DNA of 64,000 nt from NCBI GenBank assembly GCA_018001015.1, contig JAGNIV010000001.1, forward strand, positions 1-64,000. Reading direction: 5' to 3'. This DNA comes from Phenylobacterium sp. (GTDB taxonomy: Bacteria; Pseudomonadota; Alphaproteobacteria; Caulobacterales; Caulobacteraceae). Shown here in pieces: positions 9,742-17,723 of this stretch (position 1 is its first letter; the number at the start of each line of letters is the position of its first letter). A model generated the notes under the pieces. It saw only the letters and a list, made by a program, of their open reading frames with translations, ran no database searches and was not told the origin of the DNA. The translations under genes were made by a program, and so were the position numbers.

Positions 9742-10599
9742 TTAGCCTGCCCCACGCTTCGACGCCATGAAAGTCTCGAAGGCGGCCTTGTACGCGGGAT
9801 CCCACCGCGAGAGCGCCGGACGATTCAGGATCAGGTCGTCGGCGGCCCATCGCATGCGCTTTTCGTCGATCTCGCGGGTCACGTCGTTGTCGGGGCAGAG
9901 GATGTAGAAGTCCCCCTTCCCCATCGCCTCGATCATGAAGTCCACCACCTGTTCGGCGCTCCAGGCGCCGGGCGGCTTCTCTGGCGAGCGGGCCGTCATG
10001 CCGGTGAAGGTGTAACCCGGAATCAGCAGATGGGCGCTCACCTGCCCGCCTTCGACATTGCGAAGCTGGTGGGCCAGGCCCTCGGTCAGGGCCTTCACCG
10101 CGGCCTTGCTGGTGTTGTAGGCCACGTCTCCGGGCGGGTTGGTGATCCCCTGCTTGGACCCGGTATTGATGATGGCGCAGGGCGTCGCCTGGTCCAGCAT
10201 CAGGCTGGTGAAGGCCTGCAGACCGTTGATCACGCCCCAGAGGTTGGTTTCTAGCAGCCGTCGCCAGCGGTCCGAATGCTCCCACGCGCCGCCGCCGCCG
10301 CCGATACCGGCATTGTTCATCAGCACCGCCACCTCGCCGAACCGCTCATAGGCCGCGTCCCGGAGGCGGTTGACGGCATCGGCGTCCGAGACGTCGGTGG
10401 GCACGCCGAACACCTCGGCGGGCGTCTGCGAGGTCGCCGCCACGGCCTTCACGGCGGCCTCCAGGCCCTCGGCGTTCTGGTCGGCGAGGCAGACCTTCAT
10501 CCCCAGCCCGGCGAACCGTTTGGCGGCGGCCAGGCCAATGCCGCTGGCCGCGCCCACCACCACCGCCGCGCGGCCGGACGTCAGGGCAGGATGGCTCAT
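9742..10599 (-). CDS. SDR family oxidoreductase
   Basis: A 285-residue classical SDR. It shows the nucleotide-binding VGAASGIG, the structural NNAG motif, an upstream Ser in INTGSKQG, and catalytic YNTSK. A C-terminal extension (TREIDEKRMRWAADDLILNRPALSRWDP) resembles that of SDRs often annotated in aliphatic or steroid alcohol metabolism in Caulobacterales, but the substrate is unknown. It is not closely related to the SDR at 5175-5930, which has a different motif spacing. It is preceded by an 81-bp gap after the pseudouridine synthase gene and is probably a separate unit. Confidence 0.9.
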   Translation of the reverse strand: MSHPALTSGRAAVVVGAASGIGLAAAKRFAGLGMKVCLADQNAEGLEAAVKAVAATSQTPAEVFGVPTDVSDADAVNRLRDAAYERFGEVAVLMNNAGIGGGGGAWEHSDRWRRLLETNLWGVINGLQAFTSLMLDQATPCAIINTGSKQGITNPPGDVAYNTSKAAVKALTEGLAHQLRNVEGGQVSAHLLIPGYTFTGMTARSPEKPPGAWSAEQVVDFMIEAMGKGDFYILCPDNDVTREIDEKRMRWAADDLILNRPALSRWDPAYKAAFETFMASKRGAG

Positions 10600-10680
10600 C
10601 AGGTCTCTCCGGAATCAGGTGACGGCCTGAGCGTGCCTCGATTGCGGCGACCGCGAGGCCGCTTAGCGCGGCGCCTCGGT

Positions 10681-11667
10681 CTACTTCCGGCCCCGCCGGA
10701 ACGGCTCGGGATCGGCCTCATGCTCGTCGAAGCCGAAGCGAGCGAAGCCCTCCTTCATCTCTGGGCTCAACGGCGCCTCGAGCACCAATGTGCCGCTTGA
10801 GGGATGGGGCAGGCTCAGGCGCCGCGCGTGCAGTTGCAGCTTCAGCGGCCCTGACAGCACCTTGGACTCGGGCGTGTTGTACTTCGGGTCCCCCAGAATC
10901 GGGTGCCCCATGGCCAGCATGTGGGCGCGAAGCTGGTGGGTCCGGCCCGTATGCGGCCGAAGCGCCATCCAGGCGGCGCGCGGCCCCGCTCGGCTGATGG
11001 TGATGAACTCGGTTTCCGCAGGCTCCGCGCCCGGCTCCTTGGGCTGGGCCGGGACCACCATCTCGCGGTCGCCGACGCCCTTCTTCACCAGCGGCAGCTC
11101 CAGCACGCCCTCCCCCGGCTTAGGGAAGCCGATGACCAAGGCCCAATAGGTCTTCTGCGCCTTGCGCCGCGCAAACGCTCCGGCCAGCTTCGCCGCCGCG
11201 CCAGGGCTCTTGCCCAGCACCAGCACGCCGGACGTGTCGCGGTCCAGCCGGTGGACCAGGCGCGGCCGCTCCAGCCCCTCCCCCCAGGCGCTGAGCAGCC
11301 GGTCGATATGCTTGTGGGTCTTGGTGCCGCCCTGGACGGCCAGGCCGGCGGGCTTGTTCAGCACCAGCACCTCGTCGTCCTCGTAGAGCACCAGGCTCTT
11401 GGCATAGGCCGCCTCGCGGGCGTCGATGCCCTGATCGGCCCGTTCGCCGGGCTCCGGCGGCTCTGGTAGCGGCGGCACCCGCACCTGCGCCCCGCCCGTC
11501 AGCCGGGTGTCCGGCTTGACCCGGCCGCCATCGACGCGGATCTGGCCTGAACGGGTCAGCTTTTGAATTTGGATATGGTTGAGGTGGGGCCAGCGGCGCT
11601 TGAACCAGCGGTCCAGGCGAACGCCATCCTCGCCGGCGTCCACGAACAGGGTGCGGACCTCCTTCAC
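10681..11667 (-). CDS. RluC/RluD-type 23S rRNA pseudouridine synthase with S4 domain
   Basis: This enzyme isomerises uridines to pseudouridine in RNA. The 328-residue protein has an N-terminal S4 RNA-binding domain (RLDRWFKRRWPHLNHIQIQKL...GQIRVDGGRV), then the catalytic RluA-family core with the nucleophile Asp in HRLDRDTSGVLVLGKS and the conserved HTGRTHQLRAHM. Presence of S4 favours RluC/RluD over RluA; the exact target is not determinable by eye. Translation starts at a GTG overlapping the crcB stop (GTGA), so crcB and this gene form a coupled pair. Confidence 0.92.
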   Translation of the reverse strand: MKEVRTLFVDAGEDGVRLDRWFKRRWPHLNHIQIQKLTRSGQIRVDGGRVKPDTRLTGGAQVRVPPLPEPPEPGERADQGIDAREAAYAKSLVLYEDDEVLVLNKPAGLAVQGGTKTHKHIDRLLSAWGEGLERPRLVHRLDRDTSGVLVLGKSPGAAAKLAGAFARRKAQKTYWALVIGFPKPGEGVLELPLVKKGVGDREMVVPAQPKEPGAEPAETEFITISRAGPRAAWMALRPHTGRTHQLRAHMLAMGHPILGDPKYNTPESKVLSGPLKLQLHARRLSLPHPSSGTLVLEAPLSPEMKEGFARFGFDEHEADPEPFRRGRK

Positions 11668-12047
11668 GAGAACACCCGCCGCGCCAGCATCAGGCCCACG
11701 AACAACGCCGTCACCGAGAGCAGCACCGAGCCCCCCGCATAGCCTGCCGCGGTCCCATAGGCGCGTCGCTCGATCATCAGGGCGGTCTCCAGCGAGAAGG
11801 CCGAGAAGGTGGTGAAACCGCCCAGCAGGCCAACCCCAAGCAGCAGGCGCAGCCTCTCCTGATCCGCCCCGCCCCTGAAGGCCAGGAACCCCGCCAGCAA
11901 GCCCATCAACAGGCCGCCCAGCAGGTTGGCGATGAACGTGCCATGGGGCCAGCCGGGCCCGAACAGCCGCAGGGCCTGAATTCCCAGCCCATAGCGCGCC
12001 ACCGCGCCGGTCGCCCCGCCGAGGGCCACGAGAAGCACCTTGTCCAT
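11664..12047 (-). CDS. crcB: Fluoride efflux channel CrcB/Fluc
   Basis: Fluc proteins are dual-topology dimeric channels that export fluoride from the cytoplasm. The 127-residue product has four hydrophobic helices and the diagnostic sequences GGATGAVARYG, GTFIANLLGG and GGFTTFSAFSLE (the phenylalanine/threonine track lining the pore). I could not identify a fluoride riboswitch in the short divergent region upstream (12048-12164). The stop overlaps the pseudouridine synthase start by 4 bp, a pairing that recurs in alphaproteobacteria. Confidence 0.95.
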   Translation of the reverse strand: MDKVLLVALGGATGAVARYGLGIQALRLFGPGWPHGTFIANLLGGLLMGLLAGFLAFRGGADQERLRLLLGVGLLGGFTTFSAFSLETALMIERRAYGTAAGYAGGSVLLSVTALFVGLMLARRVFS

Positions 12048-12164
12048 CGCGCCCTTATGCGACGCTCCGACCGCGCCGTCGAGGCGCGGCTGGACCAGTG
12101 CAACGCCTGGTTAAGTGGTCCGGACTGATGATGCCTACCCGTTTTGAGGATTTGGTCGCCACCC

Positions 12165-13400
12165 GTGTCGTCCGGCGAGTCCAGCAGCATCGAGCGTATC
12201 ACCGCCGGCGGCGCGGCGGCGGCGCTTGAGCGCCTGGCCGGCACCGATCTTGTGGAGCGCGGCTGTGTGACGGTGATCAGCGTCAACGCCATCCGCAAGC
12301 GGTCCGGTGAGCGCTGGCCCCGCAAGCGCGACGCGGTCTGGGCCTATCTCGGCAAGAAGTTCGACGAACACTTGGCCTATCAGGACATCCGGCACCGCAT
12401 CGGCGAGACCGACTTCCTGGTGGCCGTGACCTCCGAGAATGGCGTCGCCGCCCAGGCGCTCAGCTTGAAGATCCTGGAAGAAGCCCTGCTGTTCTTCCTG
12501 GGGGTGGCCGATTTCGCCGACATGAAGGTCCGCGCCGTCAGCGCCATCCACGGCGATGAACTGGCCTGCTCGGATATCGAACCGGCGCGCGTCGCCGGCC
12601 ACACGCCCGCCCCGCCCGAGGAAATCGTCGTCTCGGCCTATGAGGCCGTTGATCCTGCCGAGGAGCGGCGTCGCAACCCGATCTCCTTCGTCACGGCGTC
12701 GGGCCAGAACCTGCGCATCGACTTCAGCCTCGAAGACGCCGTCAGCCTGCGCCACAAGGTGACCGCCGCCCTGCGGATCGAGCCCACCGTCACCCACATC
12801 TCCAGCGGACGGGCCGTCCCGGCGCGGGCCTTCGCCAAGCTGTCGGACGACGACATCGCCTTCATCGACCGCGCCTCGCTGGACTACGCCGCCCTGTTCG
12901 CGGGCGCCGAGGACAAGCCGCAGACGCCGCTGATCCTGCCGCTATCCTTCCGCACCCTGTCCACCCGTAAGGGTCGTCAGGCCCTGATCGGCGTCGAGGG
13001 CCTGCCGCCGCGGCGCGTGAAGACCGGGATCATGGTGGAACTGATCGATGTGGATCGGGGCACCCCGGAGGCCCGCCTGCTGGAAGTCACCGGCCTGGTC
13101 GGCCAGCTGTGCAAGGGTGTCCTCGTGCGTCTGCAGCCTGGGCGCGACGCCGTGGGCCCGGTCAAGGGCGCGCGGCTACAGGGTTTGACCGTCGCCATCG
13201 TCGATCTGGCCGGTACGGACAGTCAGATCGCCAGCCACATGCTGAACCTGGCCGCCCAGGCGCGCGGCCGCGCCCCGGTGCTGATGATCCACGGCCTACC
13301 CTCGCGGGGCTATCTGGACGTCGCCGCGGTCGCGGGCTTCACCCACGCCTCGCTCAAGGTGGCGCGCACGGCCCCGTCGTTAGCGCAGCCAGCAGCGTGA
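12165..13400 (+). CDS. Conserved protein of unknown function with a degenerate GGDEF-like N-terminal region
   Basis: I do not recognise a named family. From the GTG at 12165 the protein has 411 residues; a TTG at 12144 would add seven. GAGGA lies about 14 bases before the GTG. Residues about 30-110 follow the layout of a GGDEF domain, but the signature position reads RIGETDFLVAV, so the catalytic motif is lost (GETDF for GGDEF). The C-terminal half (GIMVELIDVDRGTPEARLL ... LTVAIVDLAGTDSQIA) alternates strands and helices in a way compatible with an eroded EAL-type barrel. No signal peptide or membrane segment. It diverges from crcB. A non-catalytic c-di-GMP-related scaffold is an inference only. 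Confidence 0.62.
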   Translation: MSSGESSSIERITAGGAAAALERLAGTDLVERGCVTVISVNAIRKRSGERWPRKRDAVWAYLGKKFDEHLAYQDIRHRIGETDFLVAVTSENGVAAQALSLKILEEALLFFLGVADFADMKVRAVSAIHGDELACSDIEPARVAGHTPAPPEEIVVSAYEAVDPAEERRRNPISFVTASGQNLRIDFSLEDAVSLRHKVTAALRIEPTVTHISSGRAVPARAFAKLSDDDIAFIDRASLDYAALFAGAEDKPQTPLILPLSFRTLSTRKGRQALIGVEGLPPRRVKTGIMVELIDVDRGTPEARLLEVTGLVGQLCKGVLVRLQPGRDAVGPVKGARLQGLTVAIVDLAGTDSQIASHMLNLAAQARGRAPVLMIHGLPSRGYLDVAAVAGFTHASLKVARTAPSLAQPAA

Positions 13401-13409
13401 TCCATCCTT

Positions 13410-13434
13410 CTTCCCCCCACGAAGGTGGGGGAAG
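13410..13434 (+). terminator. Hairpin after the 12165 gene, palindromic repeat type
   Basis: An inverted repeat with 10-11 bp arms, CTTCCCCCCAC and GTGGGGGAAG around the loop GAAG, starts 10 bp after the stop codon. It lacks a U-tract, so it may be a REP-like element or an RNA-stabilising hairpin rather than a true terminator. Confidence 0.45.
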
Positions 13435-13444
13435 CTGGTTGCGC

Positions 13445-13497
13445 TAGAGCCCTTTCCGCTCTGATTGAATCAATCAGAGCGGACGAAAAGGGCTCTA
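13445..13497. repeat. Large imperfect palindrome, TAGAGC-bounded
   Basis: Left arm 13445-13467 and right arm 13471-13497 pair over about 23 bp around an AAT loop. The right arm carries four extra bases (a bulge within GGACGAAAAGGG). Both outer ends read TAGAGC / GCTCTA. It sits in the convergent space between the 12165 gene and the lipoprotein gene. Its shape suggests a miniature repetitive element that may also act as a bidirectional terminator. Confidence 0.7.
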
Positions 13498-13508
13498 ATT
13501 CAAAAAGT

Positions 13509-13560
13509 TAGAGCATTTTTCGATCCGATAACCGTTTCACACTTATCGGAAAATGCTCTA
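13509..13560. repeat. Alphaproteobacterial palindromic repeat (GAGCATTTT...AAAATGCTC type)
   Basis: The ends TAGAGCATTTT and AAAATGCTCTA are perfectly complementary. The full arms extend to CCGATAA with a 5-base bulge, and the centre reads AAGTGTGAAACGGTT on the minus strand. This matches by recognition a dispersed palindrome seen in many alphaproteobacterial genomes. Its last three bases supply the TAG stop of the lipoprotein gene. It shares the TAGAGC terminus with the neighbouring palindrome at 13445. Confidence 0.72.
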
Positions 13561-14046
13561 GGCCCTCGGCCCTAGCGCGCTGCGCAGGCCCCGTGCGTCA
13601 TAGACATCCGCGCCGGGCGGCTTCTCGCCCTTGCCCATCACCACCTCAAGGGTCTGGGTCAGGGCCGGCCCGCCGCCGAGATCGAAGCTGGTTCCCAGGC
13701 CGATCCCGACTCCGCCGCCCCGGCCATAGCTGCCGCCCCCGGTGCCCAGCGACACCCGCGGGCCATTGTTCGATCCCACCTGGCGCATCGACCGGTCGGA
13801 GACCCGGAACCAGTCATAGCCGTCGGCCAGGGCGATGTCGGCGGCCCGCAGCAGGGCGTAGTCGGCCACCTGCTCGGGCGATCCGCCCGGTCCGCCGCGG
13901 AAGGTGACCCGATATCGGCCAGGCTCGATCCGATAGGACGAGAAGCCCACGGCCTCCGGCCCATTGGCGGCGGTATAGACGGTGGGCGCGCTGGCGCAGG
14001 CGGAGAGCCCGGCGCAGAGGGCGACGGTGAGCAGCAGGCGTTTCAT
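13558..14046 (-). CDS. CC0125/CC1285 family lipoprotein
   Basis: A 162-residue predicted lipoprotein with signal peptide MKRLLLTVALCAGLSAC (lipobox L-S-A-C17). The mature part has GFSSYRIEPGRYRVTFRGG and YALLRAADIALADGYDWFRV, the pattern of the CC0125/CC1285 lipoproteins of Caulobacterales and relatives, whose function is unknown. A glycine-rich stretch (GTGGGSYGRGGGVGIGLG) follows near residue 105. The stop codon lies inside a repetitive palindrome, so the extreme C-terminus may be repeat-derived. Confidence 0.82.
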   Translation of the reverse strand: MKRLLLTVALCAGLSACASAPTVYTAANGPEAVGFSSYRIEPGRYRVTFRGGPGGSPEQVADYALLRAADIALADGYDWFRVSDRSMRQVGSNNGPRVSLGTGGGSYGRGGGVGIGLGTSFDLGGGPALTQTLEVVMGKGEKPPGADVYDARGLRSALGPRA

Positions 14047-14108
14047 CGGGCGGTCTCGCGGTCTCTTGCGAAAGTCGAAGGACTTCCGAAGCTTGGCGAG
14101 ACAACGGC

Positions 14109-14888
14109 CTAGCCGGGCGCGCGTTCCGGCACGGCTTCGTCGAGACCGATGGCGGCCAGCAGCCTGGCCATGTCCGGGGGCGTCGGCGCCTCGATGCGCT
14201 GGGTCCCGCCGTCCGGGTGCGGGAAGGACAGCGCGCCGGCATGCAACATCAGGCGCGGCACGGGCTGACCGCCCACCGCCAGCGCCCCGCCATAGCGCGC
14301 ATCCCCCGAGATCGGCCGGCCGATGGAGGCCAGATGCACCCGCAGCTGGTGCATCCGGCCGGTGTCCGGTGACAGCTCCAGCAGGGCCGCGAAGGCGTTG
14401 GACGACAGGGTCTTGTACCGCGTCTTGGCCGTCTCGGCGTCGGGGTGATCGGGCGGGCAGACCCGCATGAAGGCCTCGCGGCCCGCCTCGTCACGGCGCA
14501 GCGGAACCTCGATGGTCCCGCCGGTGGGGTCAGGGGCGCCAGGCGTCACGATGGCGCGGTAGGTCTTGGAGAAGCGGCGCCCCATCATCGCCTTGCCGAG
14601 GAAGCCAGCGGCGGGCTTGGTCTTGGCGGTCAGGATCACGCCCGAGGTGTCGCGGTCCAGGCGGTGGATCAGCCGGGGCCGCGCCTTGCCCGGCTTGGCG
14701 AAGGCCCACAGCATCTCGTCCAGCGTATGCACCTGCCCCCGCCCGCCCTGGCTGGACAGTCCCGCCGGCTTGTTCAGCGCCAGGATGTGCGGGTCCTCAT
14801 AGATCACCAGGCTGCGGACCAGGGCGATCTCGTCGGGGCTCAGCGCCACGGGCTTGGCTTCGGCCTTGGCCTTCGGCGGAGACCTCAC
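14109..14888 (-). CDS. RluA-type pseudouridine synthase without S4 domain
   Basis: A 259-residue RluA-family enzyme containing the catalytic Asp in HRLDRDTSGVILTAKT, the GRMHQLRVHLASIG motif, and LMLHAGALSFPHP near the end. It lacks the S4 domain of the paralogue at 10681-11667, resembling the RluA subgroup that modifies 23S rRNA and some tRNAs. A lysine-rich N-terminus (PPKAKAEAKPV) may contact RNA. It begins with a GTG overlapping the rarA stop (GTGA), so it is translationally coupled to rarA. Confidence 0.9.
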   Translation of the reverse strand: MRSPPKAKAEAKPVALSPDEIALVRSLVIYEDPHILALNKPAGLSSQGGRGQVHTLDEMLWAFAKPGKARPRLIHRLDRDTSGVILTAKTKPAAGFLGKAMMGRRFSKTYRAIVTPGAPDPTGGTIEVPLRRDEAGREAFMRVCPPDHPDAETAKTRYKTLSSNAFAALLELSPDTGRMHQLRVHLASIGRPISGDARYGGALAVGGQPVPRLMLHAGALSFPHPDGGTQRIEAPTPPDMARLLAAIGLDEAVPERAPG

Positions 14889-16192
14889 TTGCCCTCGCGC
14901 TCGGCACGGAGCGCCGCCCAGCGTTCCAGCCGCTCCTTGATCCGCGCCTCCGACCCCTGGGCCTTGGGTTGGTAGAAGCTCTGTCGCGGCATTCCTTCCG
15001 GGAAATAGTTCTGGCCCGAGAAGCCTTCCTCGGTGTCGTGGTCATAGGCGTAGCCCTTGCCGTAGCCGAGGTCCTTCATCAGCTTGGTGGGCGCGTTGCG
15101 GATATGGGCCGGCGGCATCAGCGAGCCGGTCTCCTTGGCCGAGCGGATCGCGGCCTTGTAGGCCACATAGACCGCGTTGGACTTGGGCGCCGCGGCCAGG
15201 TGGACCACCAGCTGCGCCAGGGCCAGGTCGCCCTCCGGCGAGCCCAGGAAGTCGTAGGTGTCCTTGGCGGCGTTGGCCATGACCAGGGACATGGGGTCGG
15301 CCTCGCCGATGTCCTCCATGGCCGCCCGGATCAGCCGGCGCGCGATGAACAGCGGGTCCTCGCCCCCGGTCAGCATGCGGGCCAGCCAGTACAGCGCCGC
15401 GTCCGGATCAGACCCCCGGATCGACTTATGCAGGGCCGAGATGAGGTTGTAGTGCTCCTCCCGGTCCTTGTCGTAGGCCGGGCTTCGCTTCTGAAGAATC
15501 TCCCCCAGCGCCTTGATCGACAAGGGCTTGGCCGTGCCGATGTTGAACAGGGTCTCGGCCAGGGTCAGCAGGTAGCGGCCGTCGCCGTCGGCCAGAGCCA
15601 CCAGGGCGTCACGGGCCTCGACCTCAAGCGGCAGGGTCTTGCCCTCGTGCGCCTCGGCCTTGTCCAGCAGGGTCCCCAGCGCCTCGTCGTCCAGGCGCTT
15701 CAGCACATAGACCTGCGAGCGCGACAACAGCGCGCCGTTCAGCTCAAACGACGGATTCTCCGTCGTCGCCCCCACCAGGGTGACGATCCCCTCCTCGACG
15801 AAGGGCAGGAAGCCATCCTGCTGGGCGCGGTTGAAGCGGTGGATCTCATCGACGAACAATAGGGTCGATTGACCGGCCGAGCGCCGCATCTTGGCCTGTT
15901 CGAAGGCCTTCTTCAGGTCCGCGACCCCGGAGAACACCGCCGACAGCTGCTGGAACTCGTACCCCGCCTCCTTGGCCAGCAGCCGGGCGATGGTGGTCTT
16001 GCCGGTGCCGGGCGGGCCCCAGAGGATCATCGACGACAGCCGCTTGGCCTCCGCCATCCGCCGGATCGGCCCCTCTGGCCCCAGCAGGTGATCCTGCCCC
16101 ACCACCTCGTCCAGCTTCTGCGGACGCAGACGGTCCGCCAGCGGCGAGGGAGCATGCGGCGTCAGACCCGCGGCTTCGAAGAGGTCGGCCAT
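14885..16192 (-). CDS. rarA: Replication-associated recombination protein A (RarA/MgsA), AAA+ ATPase
   Basis: RarA is a clamp-loader-like AAA+ ATPase acting at stalled forks. The 435-residue protein has the N-terminal pattern [22 protein letters not shown], Walker [10 protein letters not shown], Walker [12 protein letters not shown], sensor 1 GATTENPSF and the C-terminal tetramerisation region with [23 protein letters not shown]. Length and motifs are typical. It is transcribed toward the RluA-type gene it overlaps; upstream, 49 bp with a hairpin separates it from the Do-family protease gene. Confidence 0.95.
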   Translation of the reverse strand: MADLFEAAGLTPHAPSPLADRLRPQKLDEVVGQDHLLGPEGPIRRMAEAKRLSSMILWGPPGTGKTTIARLLAKEAGYEFQQLSAVFSGVADLKKAFEQAKMRRSAGQSTLLFVDEIHRFNRAQQDGFLPFVEEGIVTLVGATTENPSFELNGALLSRSQVYVLKRLDDEALGTLLDKAEAHEGKTLPLEVEARDALVALADGDGRYLLTLAETLFNIGTAKPLSIKALGEILQKRSPAYDKDREEHYNLISALHKSIRGSDPDAALYWLARMLTGGEDPLFIARRLIRAAMEDIGEADPMSLVMANAAKDTYDFLGSPEGDLALAQLVVHLAAAPKSNAVYVAYKAAIRSAKETGSLMPPAHIRNAPTKLMKDLGYGKGYAYDHDTEEGFSGQNYFPEGMPRQSFYQPKAQGSEARIKERLERWAALRAEREGK

Positions 16193-16207
16193 GTCAGGGA
16201 TATAGCC

Positions 16208-16232
16208 CTCCCTCCCGCCGATGGGGAGGGAG
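16208..16232. repeat. Hairpin between Do-protease and rarA genes
   Basis: A perfect 9-bp inverted repeat, CTCCCTCCC / GGGAGGGAG, around GCCGATG fills most of the 49-bp gap between two co-oriented genes. There is no U-tract. The CCCTCCC / GGGAGGG core resembles hairpins at 31324-31343 and 22387-22536. Confidence 0.5.
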
Positions 16233-16241
16233 AAGCCCGTC

Positions 16242-17657
16242 CTAAGTCCGGAAGTTGGCCGTGATCTCCTGGCCGGCGCGGACGATGGTGACCTGCCACT
16301 GGCCGCCGTTGCTGCTCACCACCCCCACCAGGTCGCGGACCGAACCGATGTCGCGGCCATTGACCTTGCGGACGATATCGCCCGGACGCAGGCCGGCGTT
16401 CATGGCGAAGCCCCGGCCCAGCTTGGTCACCAGCACGCCCTTGCCCAGGAAGGGATCGAGACCCAGCTCATCGGCCACCGCCGGCGACAGGTTGACCACC
16501 GTCGCCCCGTCGAAGGGATTGCGGCCGGCGATCACGCGCTCGTCCTTAGCCGGCGTCGCCGGCGGCGCCTCGGCCTTCAGGTTCAGGGTCAGGTTGGCGC
16601 CGTCGCGCAACACACCCAGCTTCAGGGTCTCGCCGGGACGGCTGGAGCCGAGCGCGTAGCTCACCCCGGCCGGATCAGCCACCGGCTTGCCGTCCACCGA
16701 CAGGATCACGTCCTGCGGCTTCAGGCCCGCGCGGGCGGCCGGGCCGCCCGGCCAGATGTCGGCCACCAGGGCGCCGGAGGGAATCGTCATGCCCAGGCTG
16801 TGGGCGATGTCGCCGGTCACCGGCTGGGTCCGCGCGCCCAGCCAGGGGCGCACCACCACCTGGCCGCCACCGGCCGCCGTCTCGACGATCCGCTTGACCA
16901 TCGCGCCGGGGATGGCGAAGCCGACCCCTGACGAAGTGCCCGAGCGTGACAGGATGAAGCTGTTCACCCCGATCAGGTCGCCGTCCATGTCCACCAGGGC
17001 GCCGCCGGAATTGCCCGGATTGATCGCCGCGTCGGTCTGGATATAGGCGTTGGCCGTGTCGCCGTTGGGATCGGTGCTGCGGTTCAGGGCCGAGATAATG
17101 CCGTTGGTCACCGTCTGGCCGACGCCGAAGGGGTCGCCGATGGCCAGCACCAGGTCGCCCACCTGGGCCTCGCCGGTATCGTCGATGGGCAGGACCGGCA
17201 GGCGCTCGGAGCCCACGTCGATCTTCAGCACCGCCAGGTCGGTGCGCGGGTCGGCCAGCAGCAGCTTGGCGGGGAATTCGCGGCGGTCGGCCAGGGCCAC
17301 GGTGATCTCCTGGCCGCCCTGCACCACGTGGTTGTTGGTGATGATCACCCCGTCGCTGCGGACGATGACGCCCGATCCCAGGGACCCCTCGACGCGCTCG
17401 CGCGGCGCCCCCATGCCGAACATCTGCCAGAACGGATCGGACTGCTGACGGACCAGGCGCTTGGAGGAGATGTTCACCACCGCCGGCGCCGCCCGCTTCA
17501 CCACCGGGGCGAAGGACATCTTCATGGTCATGGAGTCGCCGGGCGCCGCCCGGGTGGGCTGCACCAGGGGCGGTATCTGCGCCTTGGACTTGGCCGAGGG
17601 GTCGGAACAGGCGGCCAGCAGGGCCAGGATGGGGATCAGGACGCGATGGGCTCGCAT
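16242..17657 (-). CDS. Do/DegP-family trypsin-like serine protease, predicted lipoprotein
   Basis: A 471-residue HtrA-type protease for envelope quality control. The triad is visible: His in TNNHVVQGG, Asp in DPRTDLAVLK, Ser in NPGNSGGALVD. Two PDZ domains follow (around GAQTQPVTGDIAHSLGM-type sequence and KGVLVTKLGRGFAMNAGLRPGD). I chose the ATG at 17657, which has GGAG upstream and yields the signal MRAHRVLIPILALLAAC; an upstream in-frame start at 17723 would spoil it. The lipobox L-A-A-C17 followed by Ser predicts a membrane-anchored protease, less usual for this family. Confidence 0.9.
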   Translation of the reverse strand: MRAHRVLIPILALLAACSDPSAKSKAQIPPLVQPTRAAPGDSMTMKMSFAPVVKRAAPAVVNISSKRLVRQQSDPFWQMFGMGAPRERVEGSLGSGVIVRSDGVIITNNHVVQGGQEITVALADRREFPAKLLLADPRTDLAVLKIDVGSERLPVLPIDDTGEAQVGDLVLAIGDPFGVGQTVTNGIISALNRSTDPNGDTANAYIQTDAAINPGNSGGALVDMDGDLIGVNSFILSRSGTSSGVGFAIPGAMVKRIVETAAGGGQVVVRPWLGARTQPVTGDIAHSLGMTIPSGALVADIWPGGPAARAGLKPQDVILSVDGKPVADPAGVSYALGSSRPGETLKLGVLRDGANLTLNLKAEAPPATPAKDERVIAGRNPFDGATVVNLSPAVADELGLDPFLGKGVLVTKLGRGFAMNAGLRPGDIVRKVNGRDIGSVRDLVGVVSSNGGQWQVTIVRAGQEITANFRT

Positions 17658-17723
17658 GGGCTCTCCGAGCGGGGAAACGTCGCCGGACTCTGACGAGGTT
17701 TCAGGCGCAATGATGGCACGCAT

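Noticed and set aside
12048-12164. Possible fluoride riboswitch upstream of crcB
   Set aside because: Only about 117 bp divergent space and no recognisable conserved pseudoknot motifs.
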